Positions 34,298 through 45,170 of a DNA stretch of 64,000 bases are shown here, one piece after another. The stretch is from assembly GCA_033239525.1 (NCBI GenBank), contig BSYO01000026.1:3658001-3722000 (forward strand), in the 5' to 3' direction. The position numbers and the translations under genes were made by a program. This DNA comes from Nepenthes gracilis (lineage: Eukaryota; Streptophyta; Magnoliopsida; Caryophyllales; Nepenthaceae). The notes beneath the pieces are model-generated. The model saw nothing but the letters and a program-made list of their open reading frames with translations. It was not told where the DNA came from and did not search any database. The first letter of the stretch is position 1, and each line of letters opens with the position of its first letter.

Positions 34298-34734
34298 TGA
34301 TGCAATCTCCATGTGGTCGCTGGCGATGCTAAGGGAACTGCGACGGGAGCGGAGCTCTGCAGAGGAGGGAGACGGAGAGCGTGCTAAAGGAGGAGGAAAA
34401 AAGAGGGAAATAGGGAGAAGGAATTGGGAGAGAAGAACAGAGAGAGGGGAGGAAGACGCAGGAGAGAGAGAGAATTAGAATATTGATTTCTTCCCTTCAT
34501 CATAACCGTGCCAACAATTATATACGGGAACGGGAAATTAGGAAAACGGGAAACGGGAAAATTCTTCCACGGGGGCCGTAACTAATTCCTTGCCTCCATT
34601 AACGTGTAACAACCTATTTATACAGGACGGGAACGGGGGTCTTGTAACAGAAAACGGGGGACCAGGAACGGGATTCTCTAAGGAAACAAACCAAGGAGAA
34701 AATGAGAAAAGAAAATAATTAAAGGTTCGTAACA
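34298..34734 (-). repeat. 3' LTR of the non-autonomous element
   Basis: The minus strand begins TGTTACGAACC and ends GGAGATTGCATCA. Purine-rich GAGGGAGACGG / GGAGGAGG runs mark the middle. It pairs with 38639-39084. Confidence 0.9.
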
Positions 34735-34769
34735 TTGCCCGCTCCTTCAAAACAACCTTGTCCTCGAGG

Positions 34770-34945
34770 TTGATCAATAGGAAGGTCAGAGAGGCCTGCT
34801 GCTTTTCAAGGAGGTATTCGCTCATATCAATTTGAACCGAGCATTTCACGGGATGAAAATGAAAGCAGACCAAGGCCTATGCTAGCTCAATCTTCCCAAC
34901 ACCGGTAGGACCCATGAACATGAAGCTTGCTAGCTCACGGTGAGC
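34770..34945 (-). pseudogene. Captured ClpB/HSP100 AAA+ fragment
   Basis: One minus-strand frame reads ASFMFMGPTGVGK (Walker A, plus 34892-34912) then IELA, a TAG where ClpB has Lys, then exactly the family spacing to VQIDMSEYLLEK (34814-34831). This is the second-AAA+ Walker A block of ClpB/HSP100 chaperones. The similarity fades within the next 10-15 residues, and the frame runs on into NLEDKVVLKE next to the 3' LTR. It is too short to be functional. Confidence 0.75.
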
Positions 34946-35880
34946 ACGGCCAATGCCCTCAATTGCCACTTCAGCGGTTTGCGGTTTCGGGAAAAAGTGC
35001 TTGATCCAAAAATTTGTTCCCATACCCAAATCCAACATTTCCCATGGATATAGCTTTCAATCCAACTTGACAAGCTTCCGGCGCCCGGGTTTTGAACAGT
35101 GGGCTTCCTCCTGATTAAGCGTAGGTATGTCCGAAAAGTTCGAGCCTCTGCATCCGTACCTTGATCATTAGTAGGGATAACACTCACCCAAACTAAGGCT
35201 GGCGAGTGACAAATCCTTTTTCCATGTCTCATTTTTAACCACCTCAGCAACCACTTTCACTTCCCGTCCATTCTCTATCATGACATCATCATCAAAACAG
35301 TCCAATTCTTGAAAGATATACTTGATATGAAGTCGATTGATTTAATTCAGGAGAAAGAGTATGATGATCAAAGACGGATTGACTCACTCTTTTGCATTAC
35401 ATTATCGAGTATTTTGACATTTTGATCAACTTATCATCAGGACTTCGCAATCAACTCTTTCCACGGACTTAACGAGAAAAGGTCCACTCTAAAACCTTGT
35501 CAAAATTATCCTTTCCCCTCAATTCATACCATATTTGTTTCGCGGACAAAGGAATAAAATGGTCAAAATCGTCAATATTAGCAAGACGAGTTGATTGGTT
35601 CTCAATATGCACGAAGCCATTTTCAGACTTGGTCTCCGCTTGGTCCTGCTTCTGTCCGAAGGCAGATAAGGTGAGCACATGGTCACAAGAAAGAGTGTGG
35701 AAAAGCGGCTTGGGCCGTTTTGCGACCCAGCCAAGTCCGTGCCCCAGTGATTAAGTTTGGCGGCTGTCCATGCCATTTCGCCTGTCTTTCTTGCTATAAC
35801 AGCTTGGTCTATTTCCACAATGCCTCGCTCTATGTCACGGAACTCGGGGCTCGGCTTTGGCGGCCTCAAATGAGGCAACG
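34946..35880 (-). pseudogene. Unrecognised internal region of the non-autonomous element
   Basis: Minus-strand frames are coding-like but broken: 35519-35878 opens MPHLRPPKPSPEFRDIERGI and contains KTGEMAWTAAKLNHWGTDL; 35469-35678 includes SAKQIWYELRGKDNFDKVLE. I recognise no family. It may be degraded gag or another captured gene. Confidence 0.35.
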
Positions 35881-35892
35881 ATCAGAACCGAG

Positions 35893-36612
35893 CTAGCTTG
35901 TTTCGGCAACTTTTTGCCGTTGTAAAACCATTTGCTCAATTACAAGAAGAATAAGAGTGCCCAACGTTGGAACTATCATGGCTTTTACAACTTCCATTTT
36001 CATCCCTTTGGATGTCGACCCGGAGGTGAGCGACCTCAAAATCACTGCGTTGCGGGCAGCCCTTAGAGATCCCTCACTGCCGCCTTCACGGTTGTCCCTC
36101 TTTGTCGAATTCATTGTGGTGAATTCTAATGGTACATTAAAAACGACATCTTTGTTCCATCCGAAGAGCTGTCTTGGATCTTGCTCTCCTTGAAAAACAA
36201 TTCTTTCTCTTATGCCCTGTACAGACCGAAGGCCCTTCATCTTAGATTTGCCTTCACTATAGTCAACCATCCCATTTGAAGAACCCATTACAGTCGGCAG
36301 AGGATATCCCTCAGAGATCTTCTGAGCTGAAACTCCTCCAACTATTTCAGTTATATTAATTTCAGAAGCATTTGTTACACCAGGAATTATAGCAACACTT
36401 GGGCTTTCATTTGGGCTCACTCTACTTGCTGCTATTGCAGTAAGTTCAAGCCCCTCATTTTTGGATTCCGAACATAATTCATAATTAACAAGATGTTGAA
36501 CCGGTTCCCACTGAGGTCTTGTTGACTCCACAACAGTGTGTTTGAGTGTATTATCACAACCAAAAACGTCCAAGGGATGCACTCCAGTTGGTGGGACGAA
36601 GAGACAATGCAT
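35893..36612 (-). CDS. Hypothetical ORF of the non-autonomous element, 239 aa
   Basis: Open for 239 codons, starting MHCLFVPPTGVHPLDVFG. It has no recognised domain. The C-terminus is hydrophobic and basic (MIVPTLGTLILLVIEQMVLQ). It lies downstream of the 581-codon ORF in the same orientation, in another frame, so it may be the continuation of one protein after a frameshift. Whether it is translated is unknown. Confidence 0.4.
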   Translation of the reverse strand: MHCLFVPPTGVHPLDVFGCDNTLKHTVVESTRPQWEPVQHLVNYELCSESKNEGLELTAIAASRVSPNESPSVAIIPGVTNASEINITEIVGGVSAQKISEGYPLPTVMGSSNGMVDYSEGKSKMKGLRSVQGIRERIVFQGEQDPRQLFGWNKDVVFNVPLEFTTMNSTKRDNREGGSEGSLRAARNAVILRSLTSGSTSKGMKMEVVKAMIVPTLGTLILLVIEQMVLQRQKVAETS

Positions 36613-36907
36613 TATTTGACCAATATTTGGTTGAATTGGGGGAAGTCCTCAACTCCACATTTGCCTTTTTCTTTGGTAGGGTAGCTCAAGCAATTCCTTA
36701 CATTCGTGTGCCAACAACACTCCTTTGACAGATGATGGTGAGGCTTCGGTTGGAATATGTCTTGAAGGAACAAGCTTCTCAAACTTGTGCTCAATTTTCG
36801 GCCTTCTTATTGTCACTATGATGTTTTGGTTGAAAGCCCACTTTGAATTGCCTCTTCCAAATGGATCTGTGAGCCTTAGGGATCTCATTAACATCAAGCA
36901 AAACCTC

Positions 36908-38653
36908 CTATGCCCGAGTCACTTTGTGAAGCCCCGAGCTCAACCGGTCGGTACTTCCATCACACGAAAAACTTCCAGCTCCCAATGCAGAGTCTAGAAG
37001 AAGACTGCTAGGCACCACAGCCGGGATTAGTGTGCCCGGAGCACCCCTCAAATCAATTATGTATTCACTTCCATCATCCATTGTAATCAAGTGTTCTGCT
37101 CCATCATCTAGGCCGGTATATACACTGCCTTTCACCAGCATACACTGAAGGTTGGTCCTAGCAGTTGTAACTCTACACCACTCAGTCTTATCCCACAGTG
37201 GAGGAAGTGTTTTATCGTCTGAGAGTCGATCTGTGAGGAATTGAAGTGCAAATGGGGCCGCAATAGAGGTCAGTTGTGCCCTCGTCCGGACCAAGCCGTC
37301 CACATCGATTATCAAGCATGAGATCCGGAATGGCAGGCTTGGCAAGAGAGGGTTTGTTAGTAAAACTAAGGTGGGGTTAGTGGGTGGTTGGGTAAGAGGT
37401 GATTGTAGGGAATGGGGTCGATTCGCATCCAGATTTTCCTCTCCCAGTTTTGTGGTGTCCGAGAACGATACAGGCGGCCATAGTGGGGACCCCCGGTGAA
37501 GTATCATTTCTTTAGGAGGTCCTGGAGGGACAGTGGAGACAAAGGGAGATGGTCGTGAGACCTCCAGGGTGTAAACAAACTGCTTGGGTGGAGGTAGGCA
37601 GAAAAACTGTGAACCGCCAACACTATCGGTTCTATTAACTGAAATTGGGACCAATTTGATAGAGTGAAATGGAACGGAAACATCAATCTGGACATCAGTT
37701 AATGTTGATATTAGACAGGTTTGTGGCTGAGCAATATGGTGTAAAATTTCGAAGGTGAAAGTCGTGAACGATGAGGAACTTGGGGATTCACCCTCATTGG
37801 AGTCAGCCTCCGTAAATGGAACGAGAATCCGACCACCTTCATCCTTCGAGTCCCTATCTAGCGGTCTTAAGTTCTCAACCAGCCGCTCGGGTACCAAGCT
37901 ATGTGGATTAGGGAAATTTGGTAAAGTTGTGGCAGTGTGTGGCTTAGCACTTTGGGACTCAGAGACTTCAGTCGAAGGTGGGAAGAATGCAACCAGGTAT
38001 GGAAACCACGGTGGTTCTGGTGGCGTTGAAATTGAAGGGGAAGTTGCGGTCGACAGGAGTAAGCGGTCGATATAGGAGTGTCTATTTTGTGTGGAGGTAG
38101 AAACGGAGGAAGCGATTTGGGCGATTCGAGCATCAGGTGATTGTACGGACGCATTGCTCGAAGTAAGGATAGTTTGAGAAAATTTGGCAAAGGTGGAAAT
38201 CGAAATTGGTGATGAAGTTGAAGGCGACGAGAAACTTGTAGTTGAAATTTGTTCGGGAATGAGAGCAGAAATGACGATTTGAGGACCCGGTGGTGGTGGT
38301 ACGGAACCAGTGATGGAAGAGGAGGCAGGAAGAGAAACGGGACGATGGAAAGCCATCGTAGAGAAAGCTGCAGGAAGCGAAGAGTTCACTGACCGTCTAG
38401 TGTCTTGCTCGAGACGGTGGATGGAGCTGCGGAGTTCCGCCATGGATGAGCGGAGATTTGTGCAGGTCGACCAAATTTGTTCGGTTTGTGAAACCGCGGT
38501 GGACAGGCGGGCACCAAATCGGTCGGTAGCTCGCCGGAGAGCCTTCATCTCGTTGGCCAGTGCGGCGACAAACCTCTCGAGCGCTTCGAGAGCTTGTGCT
38601 TCGATCTCCTCTGCATTTCTCTCAATGAAAGCACCATTTGATGCAATCTCCAT
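36908..38653 (-). CDS. 581-codon ORF of the non-autonomous element (gag-like?)
   Basis: The ATG lies 15 nt inside the 5' LTR, so LTR end and PBS region encode the first residues (MEIASNGAFIER). Residues about 10-100 are Ala/Glu/Arg-rich and helical (EALERFVAALANEMKALRRA), likely coiled coil. Residues about 110-440 are Ser/Pro/Thr-rich low complexity. The last part has a more globular look (FRISCLIIDVDGLVRTRAQL; LITMDDGSEYIIDLRG). No zinc knuckle or protease motif is visible. A gag-like role is inferred from position only. The open length argues for selection or youth. Confidence 0.55.
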   Translation of the reverse strand: MEIASNGAFIERNAEEIEAQALEALERFVAALANEMKALRRATDRFGARLSTAVSQTEQIWSTCTNLRSSMAELRSSIHRLEQDTRRSVNSSLPAAFSTMAFHRPVSLPASSSITGSVPPPPGPQIVISALIPEQISTTSFSSPSTSSPISISTFAKFSQTILTSSNASVQSPDARIAQIASSVSTSTQNRHSYIDRLLLSTATSPSISTPPEPPWFPYLVAFFPPSTEVSESQSAKPHTATTLPNFPNPHSLVPERLVENLRPLDRDSKDEGGRILVPFTEADSNEGESPSSSSFTTFTFEILHHIAQPQTCLISTLTDVQIDVSVPFHSIKLVPISVNRTDSVGGSQFFCLPPPKQFVYTLEVSRPSPFVSTVPPGPPKEMILHRGSPLWPPVSFSDTTKLGEENLDANRPHSLQSPLTQPPTNPTLVLLTNPLLPSLPFRISCLIIDVDGLVRTRAQLTSIAAPFALQFLTDRLSDDKTLPPLWDKTEWCRVTTARTNLQCMLVKGSVYTGLDDGAEHLITMDDGSEYIIDLRGAPGTLIPAVVPSSLLLDSALGAGSFSCDGSTDRLSSGLHKVTRA

Positions 38654-39084
38654 GTGGTCGCCAGCGATGCTGAGGGAACTGCGACGGGAGCGGAGCTCTG
38701 CAGAGGAGGGAGACGGAGAGAGTGCTGAAGGAGGAGGAAAAAAGAGGGAAACAGGGAGAAGGAATTGGGAGAGAAGAACAGAGAGAGGGGAGGAAGACGC
38801 AGGAGAGAGAGAGAATTAGAATACTGATTTCTTCCCTTCATCATAACCGTGCCAACAATTATATACGGGAACGGGAAATTAGGAAAACGGGAAACGGAAA
38901 AATTCTTCCACGGGGGCCGTAACTAATTCCTTACCTCCATTAACGTGTAACAACCTATTTATACGGGACGGGAATGGGGGTCTTGTAACAGAAAACGGGA
39001 AACCAGGAACGGGATTCTCTAAGGAAACAAACCAAACAAATCAAGGAGAAAATGAGAAAAGAAAATAATTAAAGGTTCGTAACA
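38639..39084 (-). repeat. 5' LTR of the non-autonomous element
   Basis: TG at 38639 to CA at 39084 on the plus strand; it matches 34298-34734. The region just inside (minus TGGTGCTTTCATTGAGAG, about 38617-38635) is the likely primer-binding site. Confidence 0.9.
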
Positions 39085-39399
39085 GACTATCTACTTTGAC
39101 CGGAAAAAAATAGGGAACAATTTTTGTCTTTGGTGTAAGTTTTTTTAATGAGATAAAAATATTAATTCCTAAAATCTTTATTATGATATTTTTTTACTAA
39201 TCAGTTATGTACAAAAATAAAGTTATATATCCGGATCCATAATTGCTAAAATTTTCTTGTATTATACTGAAATTGTTCTTATCTCAAAGAATCAGGATAT
39301 GGTTTCTCTATTTTCTACCTCCTTACTATTTGTAGAGATTTTATACAAATCTTATATATTTTAAAATGATAGCCATGGATATCCTTTTATAGAGGGGGT

Positions 39400-41290
39400 G
39401 TGACGACCTAAGCCTGAGTCCCCAGATCTGACCCAAACTGTCCCTATAAAACATCTTAAATTATCCGAATTCATCAATTATCTAATATAAATTCTAAAAT
39501 CCATTAATATATATATACTCAAAATTATCAAATTACTAAAAATTATCATACCATAAATGATCATCATAAATTCATCAATTAATATAACATTCATAATTAC
39601 AAATTATTAAAAATAAAAGAAATATTTTTCACTATCGCTCATATGCTGCTAACTCCAGAATCAACTCTATCTGGTGCTCAATAATAATTCCATAAATCCC
39701 GACTAGCACATATGATACCTCTTCAATCTAGAGTTAAGAAAATATAAAAGTGAGTAGAATACCCACTAAGTAAATATAATCAACAATATAGGAATACAAA
39801 TAACTATCTCAAATAATATTATCAAATGCATAAATCAATAATAAAATGTGATATACCAACCACTATCCGATATTGAATTACATGTCGTATCTACAACCCA
39901 AAAGCATATGAGTAACTGGATATAAAAAATGCAACATGAACTCTACTAAATCCGATAATCAACTTAATTCGAGGTCACAACTATACAAGATAACAATATT
40001 CTTTATTGTGGGAGATAACAATAATCTCCATAGATCTTATTCTACATTAGTGAATTAAAGGCCGCGTATTTATATCCTCAATGGTTGGGTAAGTACCACG
40101 AGATTATCCGGTATCCATGATATCCCACTACCCCTACAATCCTCCCAAAGGTTGTACTCGTAGTATACTCATACCATCTCTGATACTCCTCGCAAATAAT
40201 ATCTTTTATATCATCTATAATAGTCACTAGGCTACAAATATCTTTCCTTAATATCAACGACCTCGACCTCCAGAATGAAATAAATATTGAAAAAGTATAA
40301 ATTATTCTAAGGTCTCATAAACTTATATTCGTTCGGATACCGTAGAGTTTTTGTACACTCTTATTTACTTATTCATAGAGTAATAATAAAATATACGCAC
40401 GCAATTACATCAAATACGAAGAATTATTTATCACAGAAGTGAGAGTAAGTGCAAGAAAAGTTTGAATATTCGAACGAATATCATAATATTTTATTAAATC
40501 ATTTCTAACTCACTAGATGTCTCAAATTTTATCTTTAAAGCTACAAAATACCTCCTAATTTGCCGCTATTGAACAAGGTCACAATTACTCACATTATTTA
40601 ACTATTCCGCAAGTTTCATAATAATCAAACTAAAATAATAAATTATCCTATTTTTACCTCTTAACTAATTTTAAATATATATGCATATTCTTTTATACAT
40701 GTTCCAACTCATGTCATATGTGTTTAAGTATATATAATTCCATACATCCATACATGCACAGGGATCATTGGCTCAATTTACACACACACACACACACATA
40801 TATATATACCTACGTACTTATATATATATATATGAACTCTTGTTTATACATATCACATACTGATACTCATGTATGCTACTACACACTAAAATACATAAAC
40901 ATTTAACCACTACATTCCCACACGCTTCTACATGTACATCTACTCTCACACATGCACTGCCAATGCACACCTTACACTTACACGGCCACTTCAGCAGTAC
41001 ACACGTTGCACACGTGCTGCACACACACACACTTGTATAATGCACACACACATAGCACACGTACACACCCTTGAATAGATCTATATATTATTATTCATAT
41101 ACATTCTTCAATATTTACGCATATGTGCATACACCCAAGTGTATACACAAACATATATACTCATTCACACATTCCTGCATACATATACATACACACACAT
41201 ATATACACACATATATCCGCTTACTTTTATACAGCCCACATATATCGCTTGGATTTGATTCAATTACTTGCAGCCGAATTCGATCTGAAC
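39400..41290 (+). repeat. LTR-like AT-rich block
   Basis: Starts TGTGACGACCTAAGCCTGAG, a form seen at plant LTR starts. The same words in reverse complement end at about 50102 (CTCAGGTAACCACAACA after GTTGGGTCTGA). The right end is unclear, since integrase coding begins at 41302. No coding content. Confidence 0.35.
40779..40834. repeat. CA/TA compound microsatellite
   Basis: (CA)n then (TA)n from 40779, with more CA- and TA-rich runs to about 41220. It explains several low-complexity ORFs on both strands. Confidence 0.9.
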
Positions 41291-41301
41291 ATTTCAAGAA
41301 C

Positions 41302-42290
41302 TGACTAACGGTGAAGAAAGATGCCATAAAATTCGTGAAAAAGTGCAAAACCTGCCAAGTTCGCAGCAACATTCCACACCAATCGCACACGGAGCTACAA
41401 ACCCTAATAGTCGCCTTGGCTATTTGCACGGTGGGGACTCAACATTCTAGGCCTATTGCCCATAGCGTCCAGGTAGAGGAAGTTCATCATCGTCGAAATT
41501 GACTATTTTACGAAATAGGTAGAAGTCACCCCGCTGGCAAGGATCACCAAGCGAGACGCCATTGAGTTCGAGCAGTAGAATATTATATGTAAATTTGGGA
41601 TTTTTGAAGTTATAGTCATCAACAATGGAATCTAATTCACTGGAAAACACTTCACCAAGCACTATACGAGTTTAGAAATCTGGCTAATTCATACTTCTGT
41701 TGCCATACTCGGGCAAACGGGCAAGTAGAAGTTACGAATCAAACATTGCTACGTAGGTTGAAGACGTAGCTTAAAGACGCAGGGAGCTTCCGGGCGGACG
41801 AACTGCTTTTTGTATTGTGGTCCTACAGGATGACACATAGAGAATCGACTCGAGAAACACCCTTTAGTTTATGTTTTGGAATTGAAATGGTTATCCCGAT
41901 GGAGATCAGTCTACCCAACCTATGAGTCAAAAGTTTTGACCCACTAAGCAACTCATGGCAACTTAGAAAATATCTTGACTTGTTTAAAGAAGCTTGAGAC
42001 ACGGTAAGGCTACGCACGACGGCTTACCAGCAATGGATCACTTAGTACTACAATAAGAAGGTGAAGGTACATCAGTTTGAGGTGGGAGACCTAATTTTTG
42101 GGAGTATAAAGGCAACGGTCAAAGCCGCCAATAGGAATAAATTATCTCCAAATTGGAAAAGACTGTTCCTAATTTCAATGATTCTCTAAAATGGGGTGTA
42201 TAAGATAAGCACCCAGAATGAAAAATTAGTCTCAAGGATATGGAATACCGTCCACATCAAGAAATACTATCAGTAAATAGTTGCTAAGTA
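41302..42290 (+). pseudogene. Tat-like gypsy integrase remnant
   Basis: VKKDAIKFVKKCKTCQVRSN (41310) is the end of the HHCC finger. Shifted frames then give NQWN-FTGKHF (about 41625), ETPFSLCFGIEM-like (about 41850), VHQFEVGDLI (about 42070) and WNTVHIKKYYQ (about 42240), the usual C-terminal end of Tat-type integrase. Many stops. No upstream RT is present, so the element is truncated here. Confidence 0.75.
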
Positions 42291-42539
42291 TAGGTAAGTC
42301 TAGTGCATCCCATGCGAACTGCCTAAATAATGTAAACACGTTTGATTTAAAAAATAATCATTTGCCTCATTTATTGTGTCAATCATTTGAGTTCTTGTAT
42401 GATTGTATCAAATTAAAGACCTAGATTGCCTCTAAATCGGGTAAAATATTTTACATGGGGACCAACCTTCAAAACCAAGATTGAAACCTCAGTTCTAACA
42501 ACTGATCAGCCCAAATGAGGTTGAACACTATGGCCCAGG

Positions 42540-42802
42540 AAACTCGTGGACGAAAGTCGGACCTGCCCAAAAAGCTGCCACTACAAAACCTTACGGGGCT
42601 TTTTAATATGCATGCGATAATGTTTTTCAACAGGAATAAGCACTATCGGTCAACAATAGTCAAATACTATGGTACAGAGAGCTTGAAGACTAAAGTTGAA
42701 CTTGCCCAAAAGAGCCCCCACCACAAATATGACCTTTAGTGGACTAGGGCCCGATGCACAAGTGCGACAACTCTCTTTGATAGAGATGAGCACCATCTAG
42801 TC
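42540..42802. repeat. Tandem repeat, period about 145 bp
   Basis: Two diverged units share ACKAAAGTYGRACYTGCCCAAAA, a CCACTACAAA/CCACCACAAA word and ATRAGCACYATC. Similar units recur near 54840-55130. Tandem repeats behind pol are known in Tat-lineage elements. Confidence 0.5.
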
Positions 42803-43053
42803 AAGTGCAGGTGATGGTCCAGACTCCACTAAAGCCCGAAGACTATGAAAACTAAATAGAGTCGGCCACCCAAAGTCTCTCCCAGTGCTATGACATTCTT
42901 TTACGGGAAAGGGCACATACATACAAAGATAATCAACCAAGCCGAGCGATAATAATGAAAACGTTAAGTAAGCAAACAAAACAAGTGTTGAACAAAAATA
43001 AGTCAACACAAATTCTAAGACATCAATGGCAAAGATTAAGCCAATCTATCTGA

Positions 43054-45170
43054 TTTATTAAAGAATTTACGTGTACAATGAGAAGATTTCATCTAGAAAT
43101 AAAAAACACTGTCTATGTCTATGACTTGAATAGAAGACAATCCTAAGGTTGGGAGCCCCCCGGTCAACGTGACACAGACTCCCCTCCTAAATCTGGGAAG
43201 TCAACAAAATCATATCGGCATTGAGCTCCAACATTCTTCAGATCAAGGAAACCGATAAGAAAGTCCGGAGCCACCAAAGATGCGATTCACTTGTAGAAAT
43301 GAATGCCACCTTGAAATATCTCATCCATCACACGGGCAACTTCGTCCAGGTGGAATCAGGTCCTCAGCTCTCTTCGAGTTGGGCACACTTACTCTGGAGG
43401 TTCGCGAGTTGCTACTCAGTCTCTGGAAGTGTGTCCTCAAGCGAGGTGATCCGATCTAGCGCTTGAGAATTTTTCTCCGAGATCTCTCAAGTTCTCGCTT
43501 TTGACTTGGAAGCACTCGGTCGAGATAAGTGGCCTGCTCCTAACCCTGTAGAGTCTCGGCAATGGAAGCATTCACTTAACATTCCATCTCCTCAAACACG
43601 GCAAGATCAACATGTAGTTGGGATAGGTGAGAGATCTCAACGTCCTGCTAGTGCATTGCCTTTGCCACCACACAAAGCACTTCCTATGGATGTCAAGTAA
43701 GATAGAACAGTCAGTTAAGAAAGACCATGAAAAGTATGAGCACGGAATAAAGAACTCTGTGAAGTAGTATCACAAGGAAGGATGGATCTTCCTAATGAGA
43801 TAGACCCTCTGATAAGAGGGATTAGGAGAGCCTCAGCTTCAGGTCCATCCTGAGGTAACAAATACCACATATGCCGCGCATGATGGAGGAGAGGCACCTT
43901 GAAGCCTAGAGGAGCAAACACATCTGATGTGTTCAGAAGCTCAGTGTTAGAGCCTCTAGGCGAGGCACCTCCTCAGCAACAAGTATAGCCTCTAGGTTAT
44001 CTTTAGTTATTTCTTCTGCCACTTGACTATCGTTGGCTCCCACCTTGGCCGAAGTGGTAGGGGAGTGGAGGTCGGTGCTTTGAAAACAAGGCCACAAAGA
44101 TTAGGACCCCACACTAGGTTACAGTCGCGATATCAATCGATTCACTTGGCCCGCCAAACGAGGGGCCACCTATTCCAGTAGCAGAATTTGCTAGGGGCTC
44201 ACTGCCCTCAGCCTCTCCAGACGACTCACCAAAAGTTGAATCATCTGCTAGAAGAAGGAGCAAAACCAATACTCCGCGACAACTCAAAGGCAACCAAGTG
44301 AGGCGCCTTTGCATAGGTCTCATCGATAGCCTAGCACTACTAAAAAATGGAGGCGACAGAAGGGCCGCCTCATCAAATGCCCACTCAGGAGAATCCTAAA
44401 GAAGCATATTTCCCTGCTTCCTCTTGGGATGACGGGACAGTGTGGCAGAGGCATCGTCTCCTTCCAGCAGGACCTCCCACTGAACTTCATCAGGCACACT
44501 TTGGGAGACTCAGTGGTCGGTGTTTAGTAGAATGGTGGCATTCTTTTCAACGAGCCTCGTCAATGCCCATGCCATCAATTCCTCATCTCTCGAGATGTCA
44601 TTGGCATAAACCATGTTGACTCTATCCTAATTGTTCGAGATTCTCCGGTCGACAGTGACCGCCATATAGAATAAGCGGTTCTTCCAACCCTTTATTGAGT
44701 TTGAGTTTCCCCGCTTATTTTAAACTTTGTGCAATTAGTGAAAGAGATCCAATCAGCCTCTTGGTTGAATTGGAAGATTACCTTCATGGTCTAGGCATCT
44801 AGAAAAACCTTTTTGAGTGAAAGAAGATACATAGAGAAATAAGATACCGAAAAGTATTGGGATGGAGGCGAGTCACAAGGATTTCCAAAGCCCTCAAAGT
44901 CTCACACAACTCCTTCGTGAACGGATATGAAGGCTGGCTTTCAGATGTTTCTCATAGATCATGATAAACCCCAAACGAGGAGCACAAGCCGTATTATTAA
45001 TACTAGACACATCGTACTGAATGGTGCTTGGAATATTATACCTTTTGTACATAAGTTTTACCTCTCTGTTAGTAAGGATGGGCGGGATCTCAGCAATGCC
45101 CCGAGGAGCCATTTGAGAAACACTAAAAATCAAAAAAAAGGAAAAACCGAACTAGGGTAGGGAGATTTGA
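43054..45170 (-). pseudogene. Antisense coiled-coil ORF of the truncated element
   Basis: Opposite to integrase. The frame near 43600-43480 reads DLAVFEEMEC, VNASIAETLQG, stop (TAG), EQATYLDRVLPSQKRELERS and aligns with the better copies at 56330-56110 and 63750-63530. Minus-strand AATAAA at 43054-43059 closes it. The part above about 43700 is broken and unrecognised. Confidence 0.45.

Larger units (their letters stand above)
34298..39084 (-). mobile_element. Non-autonomous LTR retrotransposon with GACTA TSD
   Basis: 4787 bp on the minus strand, flanked by identical GACTA (34293-34297 and 39085-39089). LTRs 34298-34734 and 38639-39084 differ by about 15 substitutions and a 9-bp indel by eye, so insertion is fairly recent. 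A 581-codon ORF begins at the 5' LTR edge; shorter ORFs follow. I see no RT, RNase H, integrase or protease. A Clp ATPase fragment lies just before the 3' LTR. It is best described as a gag-bearing or large-derivative element needing helper enzymes. Confidence 0.85.

Noticed and set aside
37755..38819. Plus-strand ORFs opposite the 581-codon ORF
   Set aside because: Shadows of the minus-strand ORF and LTR; the minus frame is longer and fits the element orientation.
40718..41429. Cys/His/Tyr-rich ORFs on both strands
   Set aside because: Low-complexity CA/TA repeats translated in several frames.
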